Positions 7,258 through 14,123 of a DNA stretch of 22,654 nucleotides are shown here, piece by piece. Position numbers and translations under genes: made by a program. The stretch spans positions 1-22,654 of the forward strand of contig DJHY01000068.1 of the NCBI GenBank assembly GCA_002433335.1. The letters are read 5' to 3'. Below the pieces are notes generated by a model. The model was not told the origin of the DNA. It worked only from the letters and a program-made list of their open reading frames with translations, and did no database searches. This stretch comes from Rhodospirillaceae bacterium UBA6608. Its GTDB lineage: Bacteria; Pseudomonadota; Alphaproteobacteria; Rhodospirillales_A; Casp-alpha2. Positions within the stretch are counted from its first letter, which is position 1. Every line of letters begins with the position of its first letter.

Positions 7258-8049
7258 ATGGATTTCGAACTGAAGGGCCGCACGGCCTTCGTCACCGGCG
7301 GCTCGCGCGGCATCGGCCGGGCCATCGCCCTGAAGCTGGCGTCGCAGGGGGCGAATATCGCGATATGCGGACGGACCCAGGAGAACCTGGACCAGACGGC
7401 AGCGGATATCCGGGCCCTTGGGGTCGAGGCCTGGACCTTCCGGACCGACGTGTCGAAGTTGGACGAGTTGCAGGCCTTCGCCGAGGGGGCCCTGGCCGCC
7501 GCCGGCGGGGTCGATATCCTGGTCAACAACGCCGTGACCTCGACCGCCGCCCCGTTCGACGAACAGACGGATGAGCTGTTCCGCTATCACATCGACGTCA
7601 AGCTGATGGCCTACATCCGGCTGGCGCGGTTGATCCTGCCGGAAATGGAAAAGCGCGGCTGGGGCCGGATCGTCAACATCGGCGGGATGACGGCGCGGAT
7701 CACCGCGCCGCTGCGCGTCACCAACGGCGTGGTCAACGCCGGGGTTGCGAACTTCACCAAGCAATTGGCGACCCGCGCGGCCAAGGCCGGGGTCACGATC
7801 AATTGCGTCCATCCGGGCCTGACCGTGACTGAGCGGGTCTTGCAGTTCATGCGCCGCGAGGCCGAGGACGCGGGCACCAGCCTGGACGAAGCCAAGGCCA
7901 AGCGGATCGCCGAGATCCCCCTGGGCCGTCTGATCGAGCCCGAGGACATGGCCAATGCCGTGCTGTTCTTCTGCTCGCCGATGGCGGCCATGGTCACGGG
8001 GCAGAACATCGCCGTGGACGGCGGGCAAAGCGAATCGATTAATTACTGA
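7258..8049 (+). CDS. SDR-family protein lacking the catalytic tetrad
   Basis: A 263-residue Rossmann-fold protein of the classical short-chain dehydrogenase size. The cofactor motif TGGSRGIG is at 13-20. Arg39 at the end of strand 2 (AICGRT) suggests NADP(H). LVNNAV (88-93) is the usual NNAG-like motif. The catalytic residues are all replaced: Asn by Lys115 (IDVKLM), Ser by Gly142 (VNIGGMTA), and the Tyr-x-x-x-Lys pair by Asn156 and Asn160 (TNGVVNAGVANFTK). The rest of the fold (VHPGLTVTER, GQNIAVDGGQS) is intact. It may bind a cofactor without classical oxidoreductase activity. The start at 7258 is supported by GGGAGGA at 7243-7249; an open frame from 7120 is probably not translated. The methyltransferase gene follows after 28 nt. 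Confidence 0.88.
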   Translation: MDFELKGRTAFVTGGSRGIGRAIALKLASQGANIAICGRTQENLDQTAADIRALGVEAWTFRTDVSKLDELQAFAEGALAAAGGVDILVNNAVTSTAAPFDEQTDELFRYHIDVKLMAYIRLARLILPEMEKRGWGRIVNIGGMTARITAPLRVTNGVVNAGVANFTKQLATRAAKAGVTINCVHPGLTVTERVLQFMRREAEDAGTSLDEAKAKRIAEIPLGRLIEPEDMANAVLFFCSPMAAMVTGQNIAVDGGQSESINY

Positions 8050-8077
8050 TCGGATCGGGCGGGGTATAAGGGCGGCC

Positions 8078-9043
8078 ATGACCGCTTCGAGCTCCGCCCC
8101 AGAAACCTCTCAAGCGACCGGCAAATGCCCGGTGTGCTCCGGCATGGGCATGGTCCTGCGCCGTCTTACGGCGGGTGAAATCGCGGAAGGGCTGCATGCC
8201 GTGTTCGGCAAGGCCCCGCCGGCCGAAGCCGTGCCCTGTGACTACGACATCGCCGAATGCACCGCCTGCGGTCTGGTCTATGCCGACCCGATGCGGGCCG
8301 GGGGTGCGGTTCTGTACGACTGGCTGACCTCGTTTCCGAAGTATCACGCCCAAGGCCGCTGGGAATGGGCCAAGCTCAAGGACCTGGTCCAGGGCGAGGG
8401 CCGCCCGATCCGCTTGTTGGAACTGGGCGCCGGGCAGGGGGATTTCCTGGCCACGTTGAAGGACCTGCCCCAGGTCACGGCCCAAGGCATCGACCTGTCC
8501 GAAAGTTCCGCCGCCAAGGCGCGGGCGCGGGGCCTGGACGTGCGCCGCGCGTCCCTGGAAGACGTGATCGTCGAGGCCGCCGGAACCTATGACGCGGTGG
8601 TTCTCAGCCATGTCCTGGAACACGTCGCCACGCCGGGGGCGTTGATGGGGGCGGTGGGCAATCTGCTGGCGCCGGGCGGGCGGATTCTGTTCTCGGTCCC
8701 CTATTCGCCGATGAGCCGCGAATACCTGCACGACGATGTCATGAACCTGCCGCCGCACCATATGACGCGCTGGAACATCCGCGCCCTCGAAGGGCTGTCC
8801 CGGGTCACGGGCCTGTCGTTGGAGACATGGATGCCCAAGGCCAAGGCCCCGTGGAAGCGGGCGTTGAAGCACACCTGCGACAAGCTTCGCGGCGAGGGCC
8901 GGGTGCGGGGGCTTGCCCGCCTGCCGGTGATCCTCGCCAATTGGGGCGAGTTTCGCCGCATCCTGCGCGACCACCAAAACCGCGAACGGGTCGACGGCCG
9001 CGCGGCGGCGGATACGATCCTGGTGAGTTTGAAGAAAGCCTGA
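8078..9043 (+). CDS. Class I SAM-dependent methyltransferase with N-terminal zinc-binding Cys pairs
   Basis: A 321-residue protein. Two CxxC pairs, Cys17/Cys20 (KCPVCSG) and Cys61/Cys64 (ECTACGL), can form a zinc site, as in the methyltransferase family with an N-terminal zinc-binding domain that includes sugar C-methyltransferases. The SAM-binding motif LLELGAGQGDF is at 113-123, and the acidic post-II region GIDLSESS follows. SHVLEHVATPGALM and LLAPGGRILFSVP are motifs of the Methyltransf_23 type. The C-terminal third (about 230-321) is basic and helical. The substrate is not evident; small molecule, lipid or sugar are all possible. It follows the SDR-like gene on the same strand and ends 4 nt from the convergent chvG stop. 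Confidence 0.87.
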   Translation: MTASSSAPETSQATGKCPVCSGMGMVLRRLTAGEIAEGLHAVFGKAPPAEAVPCDYDIAECTACGLVYADPMRAGGAVLYDWLTSFPKYHAQGRWEWAKLKDLVQGEGRPIRLLELGAGQGDFLATLKDLPQVTAQGIDLSESSAAKARARGLDVRRASLEDVIVEAAGTYDAVVLSHVLEHVATPGALMGAVGNLLAPGGRILFSVPYSPMSREYLHDDVMNLPPHHMTRWNIRALEGLSRVTGLSLETWMPKAKAPWKRALKHTCDKLRGEGRVRGLARLPVILANWGEFRRILRDHQNRERVDGRAAADTILVSLKKA

Positions 9044-9047
9044 GAGG

Positions 9048-10748
9048 TTAGGCGGCGGGAAGGCGCACGATGAAGCGCGCACCCAGGACCTTGCCGTCGT
9101 GGCCCAGCCGGTTCGACGCCCTGATGGTGCCGTCGTGGGCATCCACGATCTGTTGCGAGATCGACAGGCCCAGGCCCGAATGGGTGCCGAATTTTTCGCC
9201 GTGCGGGCGCTCCGTATAGAACCGTTGGAAAATCGCCTCTTCCTTGCCGGGGGGGATTCCGGGGCCTTCGTCGTCGACGGTCACGACCACGGCCTTGCGG
9301 TCGCGATGGGCGGTCACGCGGATGCTGGCGCCCGGCGGGCTGAAAGTCACGGCGTTCGCGATCAAATTGCGGAACACCTGGACGAGGCGGCTTTCCATGC
9401 CTTGGACCGACAGCTTCTGGGCGTCCATCAGTTCCAGGATAAGTTTCGGCCCGCCGTCGGCGACGGTGGTTTCATGCACGTCGGCCAAGGTCGACAGCAT
9501 GCCCGCCAGATCGACCGGCTCGCGGTGCGAGCGCGACAGTTCCGCATCCAGGCGCGAGGCGTCGGAAATATCGGAAATCAAACGGTCCAGGCGGCCGACG
9601 TCGTCCTGAATGATCGACATCAGCTTGCGCTGCTGGTCCACGTCCTTGACCCGGGCGGCGGTTTCGACGGCGCTGCGCAGACTGGTCAGGGGGTTTTTGA
9701 TCTCATGCGCGACGTCGGCGGCGAACCGCTCGATCGCGTCCATTCGCGTCCATAGCGCCGCCGTCATGGCCCGCAGCGCCAGGGACAAATCCCCGATTTC
9801 GTCGTTGCGGGTGGTGAAATCGGGGATGTTTTCCTCGCGGCTGTGGTCGCGGCGCACGCGGTCGGCGGCGGCGGCCAGGCGCTTGACCGGCCGCGCGATG
9901 GTCCGCGCCAGATAGATCGACAGGATCGTCGTCACGGCGATGGCGATGCCAAAGATCTTGAGGATATCCAGGCGCACGTCCAACAGGGCGTTGTCGATGG
10001 ACGCCGACGGCTTGGTCAGCATCAACGAGCCGAGAATGCGTTTGTAGCGCTGCACCGGCACGGCGACCGACAGCATCATGCTGTCCTGGTGATAGGTCCG
10101 GACCATCATCGTGTCGTCGCCCATCAGGGCGGACATGACTTCGGGATAATCCGCCGCCGACGGCTGGGGGATTTCCTTGTAGTGGGTCAGCGGCATGGCG
10201 CCCGGCAACCAACGCGCGACGCGATCGTAAATGTCGAACAGGGTATCGGCGGCGCCGCCTTCTTCCATCCCCGGCGGGGGGAGTTGTTCGACCTCGACCG
10301 CTTGTCGGGTCTTGCCGAAATAGCGCGAATCGGCGGCCAGTTCCCCGGCCCGGTTGAACAGTCGCGCGCGGGTCCCGGTGGCTTCGACCAGGCGGCGCAG
10401 CATCTGGTTGCGGATGTTGGTCGCGACCTGTTGTTCGGACGATTGCTCCAGGTGCATGGCCCCTTCGGCCAGGGCCACGGCGAACAACTGGGCCTGGGTC
10501 CGCAGGGCCGCCAATTCGGCGCGGATCAGGCTTTGCCGGTAATCGCCCAGGTACAGCACGCCCGCGACCAAAATCGACAGGGCCAGCATGTTGATGGCCA
10601 GGATATGAACGGAGATAGGGGAAATCAGACGCCGTTGGCGCAGCCGCGACCACGCGCTGCCCGCCGATTGGCTGGCGGGCGCATCGTCGTCCCCGGCGGG
10701 GTCGCCGGTCTGCGGGCCGTCTTCCGGCATGATTCCGTCTTTGGCCAT
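9048..10748 (-). CDS. chvG: ChvG-type two-component sensor histidine kinase
   Basis: A 566-residue inner-membrane kinase. A basic cytoplasmic N-terminus leads to a first membrane segment at about 46-67, a sensor region of some 190 residues, and a second segment at about 261-281. A HAMP linker follows (RPVKRLAAAADRV), then the H-box FAADVAHEIKNPLTSL with phosphoacceptor His348. The ATP-binding domain has N box FRNLIANAVTFSP (459-471), G1 DEGPGIP (493-499) and G2 HSGLGLSI (523-530). The ChvG/ExoS/BvrS group senses acidity and envelope state and works with ChvI. The neighbouring chvI, pckA and PTS genes support this name over a generic one. The gene follows chvI after a gap of 66 nt. Confidence 0.92.
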   Translation of the reverse strand: MAKDGIMPEDGPQTGDPAGDDDAPASQSAGSAWSRLRQRRLISPISVHILAINMLALSILVAGVLYLGDYRQSLIRAELAALRTQAQLFAVALAEGAMHLEQSSEQQVATNIRNQMLRRLVEATGTRARLFNRAGELAADSRYFGKTRQAVEVEQLPPPGMEEGGAADTLFDIYDRVARWLPGAMPLTHYKEIPQPSAADYPEVMSALMGDDTMMVRTYHQDSMMLSVAVPVQRYKRILGSLMLTKPSASIDNALLDVRLDILKIFGIAIAVTTILSIYLARTIARPVKRLAAAADRVRRDHSREENIPDFTTRNDEIGDLSLALRAMTAALWTRMDAIERFAADVAHEIKNPLTSLRSAVETAARVKDVDQQRKLMSIIQDDVGRLDRLISDISDASRLDAELSRSHREPVDLAGMLSTLADVHETTVADGGPKLILELMDAQKLSVQGMESRLVQVFRNLIANAVTFSPPGASIRVTAHRDRKAVVVTVDDEGPGIPPGKEEAIFQRFYTERPHGEKFGTHSGLGLSISQQIVDAHDGTIRASNRLGHDGKVLGARFIVRLPAA

Positions 10749-10814
10749 GGGCCCCCTTATCTGCCCCGTCCGGCGAACCTGCGGGCGGCGCCGTTTCCGT
10801 GGGCGCCCGACCGA

Positions 10815-11507
10815 TTATTCGGCCTTATAGCGATAACCGATTCCGTACAGGGTTTCGATTTCCGAAAATTCGTCGTCGACGGCGCGGAACTTGCGGCGCA
10901 GCCGTTTGATATGGCTGTCGATGGTGCGATCGTCGACATAGATATTCTCGCCATAGGCGGCGTCAATCAACTGATCGCGGTTTTTGACATGGCCGGGCCG
11001 ACGGGCCAAGGCCTCGACGATCAGAAACTCGGTGACCGTCAGGTTCACTTCCTTGCCCTTCCAGGTGCACAAATGGCGCGACGGGTCGAGGATCAGGTCC
11101 CCCCGGCGGACCACGTCCTTGGAATCCGGCTCCTTGTCGGACAGCTCCCGGCGGCGCAGCACGGCGCGGATGCGCTCGATCAACAGGCGCTGGGAAAACG
11201 GTTTCTTGATGTAGTCGTCGGCGCCCATGCGCAGGCCCACGACCTCGTCGACTTCATCGTCCTTCGAGGTCAGGAAGATCACCGGCAGGTTGTCGCGCTC
11301 GCGGATCTTGGTCAGCAATTCCATGCCGTCCATGCGCGGCATCTTGATATCCAGCACGGCCAGATCGACAGGTGTGCGGCCCAGGCCTTCCAAAGCCTCG
11401 GCGCCATCGGAATAGGTGGTCACGTCATATCCCTCGGCTTCCAACGCCATGGAAACGGAGGTCAGGATATTCTGGTCGTCGTCGACGAGGGCGATGGAAT
11501 TGGGCAT
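10815..11507 (-). CDS. chvI: ChvI-type response regulator, OmpR/PhoB family
   Basis: A 230-residue regulator. The receiver domain has the acidic pocket VDDDQN (8-13), phosphoacceptor Asp53 in [13 protein letters not shown], Thr in IFLTSKDD and Lys in DDYIKKPFS. The C-terminal winged helix shows [19 protein letters not shown] and a recognition helix region [17 protein letters not shown], ending [14 protein letters not shown]. The ATG at 11507 is chosen because it begins the receiver strand ([11 protein letters not shown]) and has GAAGGAG upstream (on the + strand, ctccttc at 11514-11520). The frame stays open for 28 more codons without support. In relatives, ChvI controls exopolysaccharide, envelope and metabolic genes. 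Here pckA lies 2.6 kb away, not adjacent. Confidence 0.94.
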   Translation of the reverse strand: MPNSIALVDDDQNILTSVSMALEAEGYDVTTYSDGAEALEGLGRTPVDLAVLDIKMPRMDGMELLTKIRERDNLPVIFLTSKDDEVDEVVGLRMGADDYIKKPFSQRLLIERIRAVLRRRELSDKEPDSKDVVRRGDLILDPSRHLCTWKGKEVNLTVTEFLIVEALARRPGHVKNRDQLIDAAYGENIYVDDRTIDSHIKRLRRKFRAVDDEFSEIETLYGIGYRYKAE

Positions 11508-11679
11508 GAACGTCTCCTTCGATGCGGGCGCCCGGACATGCGGCACACCAGCGGGTTCCAACCGGCGTTTTCCATAAGACTCGACCGGCAAGAGGCACTG
11601 TCGTCGGACTTTATGGCAGAATTTTAACGTGATTTGGGCGTTTTCGCCTAATCCGCAAGCTTTGGTGGCATTCGCATCG

Positions 11680-11709
11680 TTGACCGAACGCGCCGTGGTT
11701 CCCTATAGT
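11680..11709 (+). promoter_or_regulatory. Sigma-70-type promoter of the riboswitch-cbtBA transcript
   Basis: A -35 box TTGACC (11680-11685, 5 of 6 consensus positions) is separated by 18 bp from a -10 box TATAGT (11704-11709, 5 of 6). The predicted transcript would start near 11715-11717, exactly where the P1 stem of the cobalamin riboswitch begins. This agreement makes the call stronger than the boxes alone. Confidence 0.7.
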
Positions 11710-11714
11710 CCGCG

Positions 11715-11946
11715 CAGGCGGTTCCCCGAGTAAGGGCATCAGGCCCCGGGGCTAAGAGGGAACACGGAAGGGAGCGGACCCAATTCGGGCGCTGTTCAAG
11801 CCGTGGCTGCCCCCGCAACTGTGAGCGGCGAGCACCGTTCATCGTCGTGCCACTGGGCGACGGACCTTCGACTAACGCACGAAGGCACCGGCGACCGGGA
11901 AGGCCGGACGGTGTGCAGACCCGCAAGCCAGGAGACCTGCCGCCTG
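11715..11946 (+). ncRNA. Cobalamin (B12) riboswitch aptamer
   Basis: The conserved core is easily read. The central segment GCTGCCCCCGCAACTGTGA is at 11806-11824, GCCACTG at 11849-11855, GGGAAGG at 11897-11903, and the B12 box GCAAGCCAGGAGACCTGCC at 11923-11941. The ends close in a 7-bp P1 stem (caggcgg 11715-11721 with ccgcctg 11940-11946). The aptamer binds adenosylcobalamin or a related cobamide and usually turns the downstream gene off. The controlled genes here are cbtB and cbtA, a predicted cobalt transporter; this pairing is well known. Confidence 0.95.
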
Positions 11947-12050
11947 TCACCGCGTTGCCCAAGGGACGGGGGTCCTGTAGGGGCGGTATGCCGCAAGCGG
12001 TGAAACCATGTCCGTAACTTAATTGACGATTTTAATCGGAGGTTTCACGC
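11947..12050 (+). promoter_or_regulatory. Putative translational expression platform of the cobalamin riboswitch
   Basis: GTGAAACC (12000-12007) can pair perfectly with GGTTTCAC (12041-12048), and with one bulge the stem extends to 12050. This hairpin covers the end of the Shine-Dalgarno GGAGG (12038-12042) and stops just before the cbtB ATG at 12052. Alternatively TCACCGC (11947-11953), directly after P1, can pair with GCGGTGA (11997-12003). The two stems share 12000-12003 and exclude each other. A small hairpin (gcgg-tatg-ccgc, 11983-11994) lies between. I see no run of T after either stem, so control of translation is more likely than termination. Pairing was found by eye. Confidence 0.6.
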
Positions 12051-12051
12051 A

Positions 12052-12243
12052 ATGACTGTTCAGTCTCAGAATTCCCATCACGCCGGTCAGACGGCTTCGT
12101 CCGCCGCCGAGCGCGCCGCGCCCGCCATGCTGGCTCTGTTGTTCGGCGCTTTCCTGGTGTTCGGCACCGGGTTCGCTCATCCGGACACGATCCACAACGC
12201 GGCCCACGATTCGCGCCACGCTTTCGCGTTCCCCTGCCACTAA
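12052..12243 (+). CDS. cbtB: CbtB family cobalt transporter subunit
   Basis: A 63-residue small membrane protein. A single hydrophobic segment lies at about 25-43 (MLALLFGAFLVFGTGFA). It is followed by a short histidine-rich tail, HPDTIHNAAHDSRHAFAFPCH, with five His and a Cys that could bind metal. This one-helix plus His-tail form is the CbtB family, predicted to work with CbtA in B12-regulated cobalt uptake. The riboswitch directly upstream and cbtA 10 nt downstream support the role. The ribosome binding site GGAGG lies inside the predicted riboswitch hairpin. Confidence 0.92.
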   Translation: MTVQSQNSHHAGQTASSAAERAAPAMLALLFGAFLVFGTGFAHPDTIHNAAHDSRHAFAFPCH

Positions 12244-12253
12244 GGGGGTTCTC

Positions 12254-12997
12254 ATGACAATCCGTATCTTTACGGTCGCCCTGCTTGCGGGGCTGGCCGC
12301 GGGCCTCGTCGTGTCCGCGATGCAGCATTTCACGACCACCCCGATCATCCTGCATGCCGAGCAATATGAATCCGGTTCCGCCGGTGGCGGGCATGCCAGC
12401 CTCAATCTCGACGCCCGCGGTCTGGGCGGGGCCAAGCTGTTCCTGGCCCATGGCGCCGCCGAACATGCCCAAGACGGGGCCGAGCCCTGGGCGCCCGAAG
12501 ACGGGATCGAGCGCACGCTCTATACCGTTTTGGCCAACGTCCTGACCGGGATGGGCTTTGCCCTGGTCCTGACGGCGGTGATGTTCATGCGCGGCCGTCC
12601 GGTCGATGGCCGTCAAGGCGTCGTCTGGGGGCTGGCTGGGTTCGCCATCGTTTCCTTGGCGCCGTCGTTGGGCCTGCCGCCGGAAGTTCCCGGTTCGGTC
12701 GCGGCGGAACTGAACGCACGCCAAATCTGGTGGGCGTTCTGCGCCGTTTCGACGGCGGCCGGATTGGCGTTGATGTTCCTGGGGAACAAGTCTTGGATGC
12801 CCGCCATCGGCGTGCTGGCGCTGCTCGTGCCGCATATTGTCGGCGCGCCCCATCCGGACGAAATGGGCGGCGCCGTGCCGCCCGAACTGGCGGCCCATTT
12901 CGTCGCTGCCTCGCTGGTCACCGCCGCCGTGTTCTGGGCCTTCCTGGGCTGGATCACCGGCACCCTGGCCAAGCGGTTCCAATTGATCGCCGATTGA
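12254..12997 (+). CDS. cbtA: CbtA family cobalt transporter subunit
   Basis: A 247-residue polytopic inner-membrane protein. Hydrophobic segments lie at about 4-22, 90-110, 122-140, 157-175, 182-198 and 215-237. Conserved-looking polar spots for metal handling include MQHF near residue 25, PHIVGAPHPDE at about 194-204 and AAHF at about 213-216. The length and the MQHFTTTPIILHAE start match CbtA proteins. It is predicted to form the cobalt permease together with CbtB. The transcript is probably shared with cbtB and repressed when cobalamin is plentiful. Confidence 0.92.
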   Translation: MTIRIFTVALLAGLAAGLVVSAMQHFTTTPIILHAEQYESGSAGGGHASLNLDARGLGGAKLFLAHGAAEHAQDGAEPWAPEDGIERTLYTVLANVLTGMGFALVLTAVMFMRGRPVDGRQGVVWGLAGFAIVSLAPSLGLPPEVPGSVAAELNARQIWWAFCAVSTAAGLALMFLGNKSWMPAIGVLALLVPHIVGAPHPDEMGGAVPPELAAHFVAASLVTAAVFWAFLGWITGTLAKRFQLIAD

Positions 12998-13037
12998 TCC
13001 ACCTGATCTATCTGGTGATCGATTTCTGATCTGGTTG

Positions 13038-13065
13038 ACGGCGGCCCCGGATGCGGGGCCGCCGT
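13038..13065 (+). terminator. Strong hairpin after cbtA, possible terminator without a T tract
   Basis: An 11-bp perfect GC-rich stem pairs acggcggcccc (13038-13048) with ggggccgccgt (13055-13065) around a 6-nt loop. It follows the cbtA stop by about 40 nt. Only TT follows the stem, so it may mark a transcript end or processing point rather than a classic intrinsic terminator. Confidence 0.5.
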
Positions 13066-13143
13066 TAACGCATCCATTGATCGACGCCGCCCCTATCGGG
13101 CAGTCTGGGGCAAACGCCATTCGACAAGCCGAGGATCGATCCC

Positions 13144-13884
13144 ATGGTTCGCCCACCTTCCATTCCCCGCGATGTTCTGATCGCCGAGACCCGCCGGTTG
13201 CTGATGGGCGGGCGCGCGGGCGTGATCTCCACGACCTTTCGCGGGCGGGAAAGCTGGCCCTATGGCTCGCTCGCGACCTATGCGCCGGATACGGACGGAC
13301 GACCGATCTTTCTGTTTTCCGGCCTGTCGGACCATACGGGTAATTTGGCCAAGGACCCCAAGGCGTCGCTGCTGGTCGAACAGGCCCTGCGCCGTAAAAA
13401 CCCGCAACAGGGCCCGCGCATTACCGTTTTGGGCCGGGTCGAGAAAACGACGGAGCCGCGCCACCGCGCCCGCTTCCTGGCGCGTCACCCGGGGGCGGCG
13501 CGCTATGCCGATTTCGGCGATTTCGGATTCTACGTGATGTCGATCGAACGGGTGCATCTGGTCGGCGGGTTCGCCCGCGCGCAATGGCTCAAGGGCGAGG
13601 AAATCGCCACCCCCGCCGAGGCGGCCCAGGCCGTGGCCGAGGCCGAGGCCGGGGTGATCGCCCATATGAATGCCGACCATGCGGATGCCCTGGACCTTTA
13701 CGCCAATGTCCTGCTGGGCCGGAAGGGCGCGGGATGGCGGGCGGTCGCCTGCGATCCCTGGGGGTTGGACATGATGCGCGACGACGCGCCCGCGCGCCTG
13801 GAATTCGACGCCATGGCCGCCGATGCCGGGGATTTGCGCAAGGCCCTGGTCGCCTTGGTCGGCAAGGCCCGCGCCCGCGCCTGA
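13144..13884 (+). CDS. HugZ-like pyridoxamine 5'-phosphate oxidase-fold protein with DUF2470 domain
   Basis: A 246-residue cytosolic protein with two parts. Residues about 8-150 form a split-barrel flavin/haem-binding fold of the pyridoxamine phosphate oxidase type (GVISTTFRGRESWPYGS, LFSGLSDHTGNLAKDPKASLLV). Residues about 165-240 are a DUF2470 domain with HMNADHADALDLYA at 174-187. This two-domain order is that of the HugZ/HutZ family, some of which bind or degrade haem. I infer a haem-related or flavin-related role but cannot show it. A ribosome binding site (gagga) precedes the ATG. It is downstream of cbtBA on the same strand, but the hairpin between them may separate the transcripts. 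Confidence 0.85.
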   Translation: MVRPPSIPRDVLIAETRRLLMGGRAGVISTTFRGRESWPYGSLATYAPDTDGRPIFLFSGLSDHTGNLAKDPKASLLVEQALRRKNPQQGPRITVLGRVEKTTEPRHRARFLARHPGAARYADFGDFGFYVMSIERVHLVGGFARAQWLKGEEIATPAEAAQAVAEAEAGVIAHMNADHADALDLYANVLLGRKGAGWRAVACDPWGLDMMRDDAPARLEFDAMAADAGDLRKALVALVGKARARA

Positions 13885-14123
13885 CCTCCCGTCGTTTCGG
13901 TTCGAAAAATGTGAAAGTAATGTTGCCCCCTTGCGACGGTAAGGCTAAGTTCCGCCGGAAACCTTGGTTAACAGGGGCGCAGGGAGACATTCAGGGACCT
14001 ATGACGTGACGACCCGCCGGGGCCGGTGGGCGGCGTGCACCCTCTCTTCCATGAAAAAGCAGACCCAACGAACCGCTTAACCGCGTGCATCGGGCGCAAT
14101 CGTCATCCTTAAAGGAGTTCACC

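Noticed and set aside
9843..11627. 594-codon plus-strand open frame opposite chvG and chvI
   Set aside because: Both minus-strand genes have complete domain motifs. This frame is a composition artefact.
11648..11996. Short minus-strand open frames across the riboswitch
   Set aside because: The plus strand here is a well-conserved cobalamin aptamer, so coding potential is incidental.
14031..14110. Search for a conserved ChvI-type site before pckA
   Set aside because: I saw only GC-rich partial palindromes and no motif I could defend.
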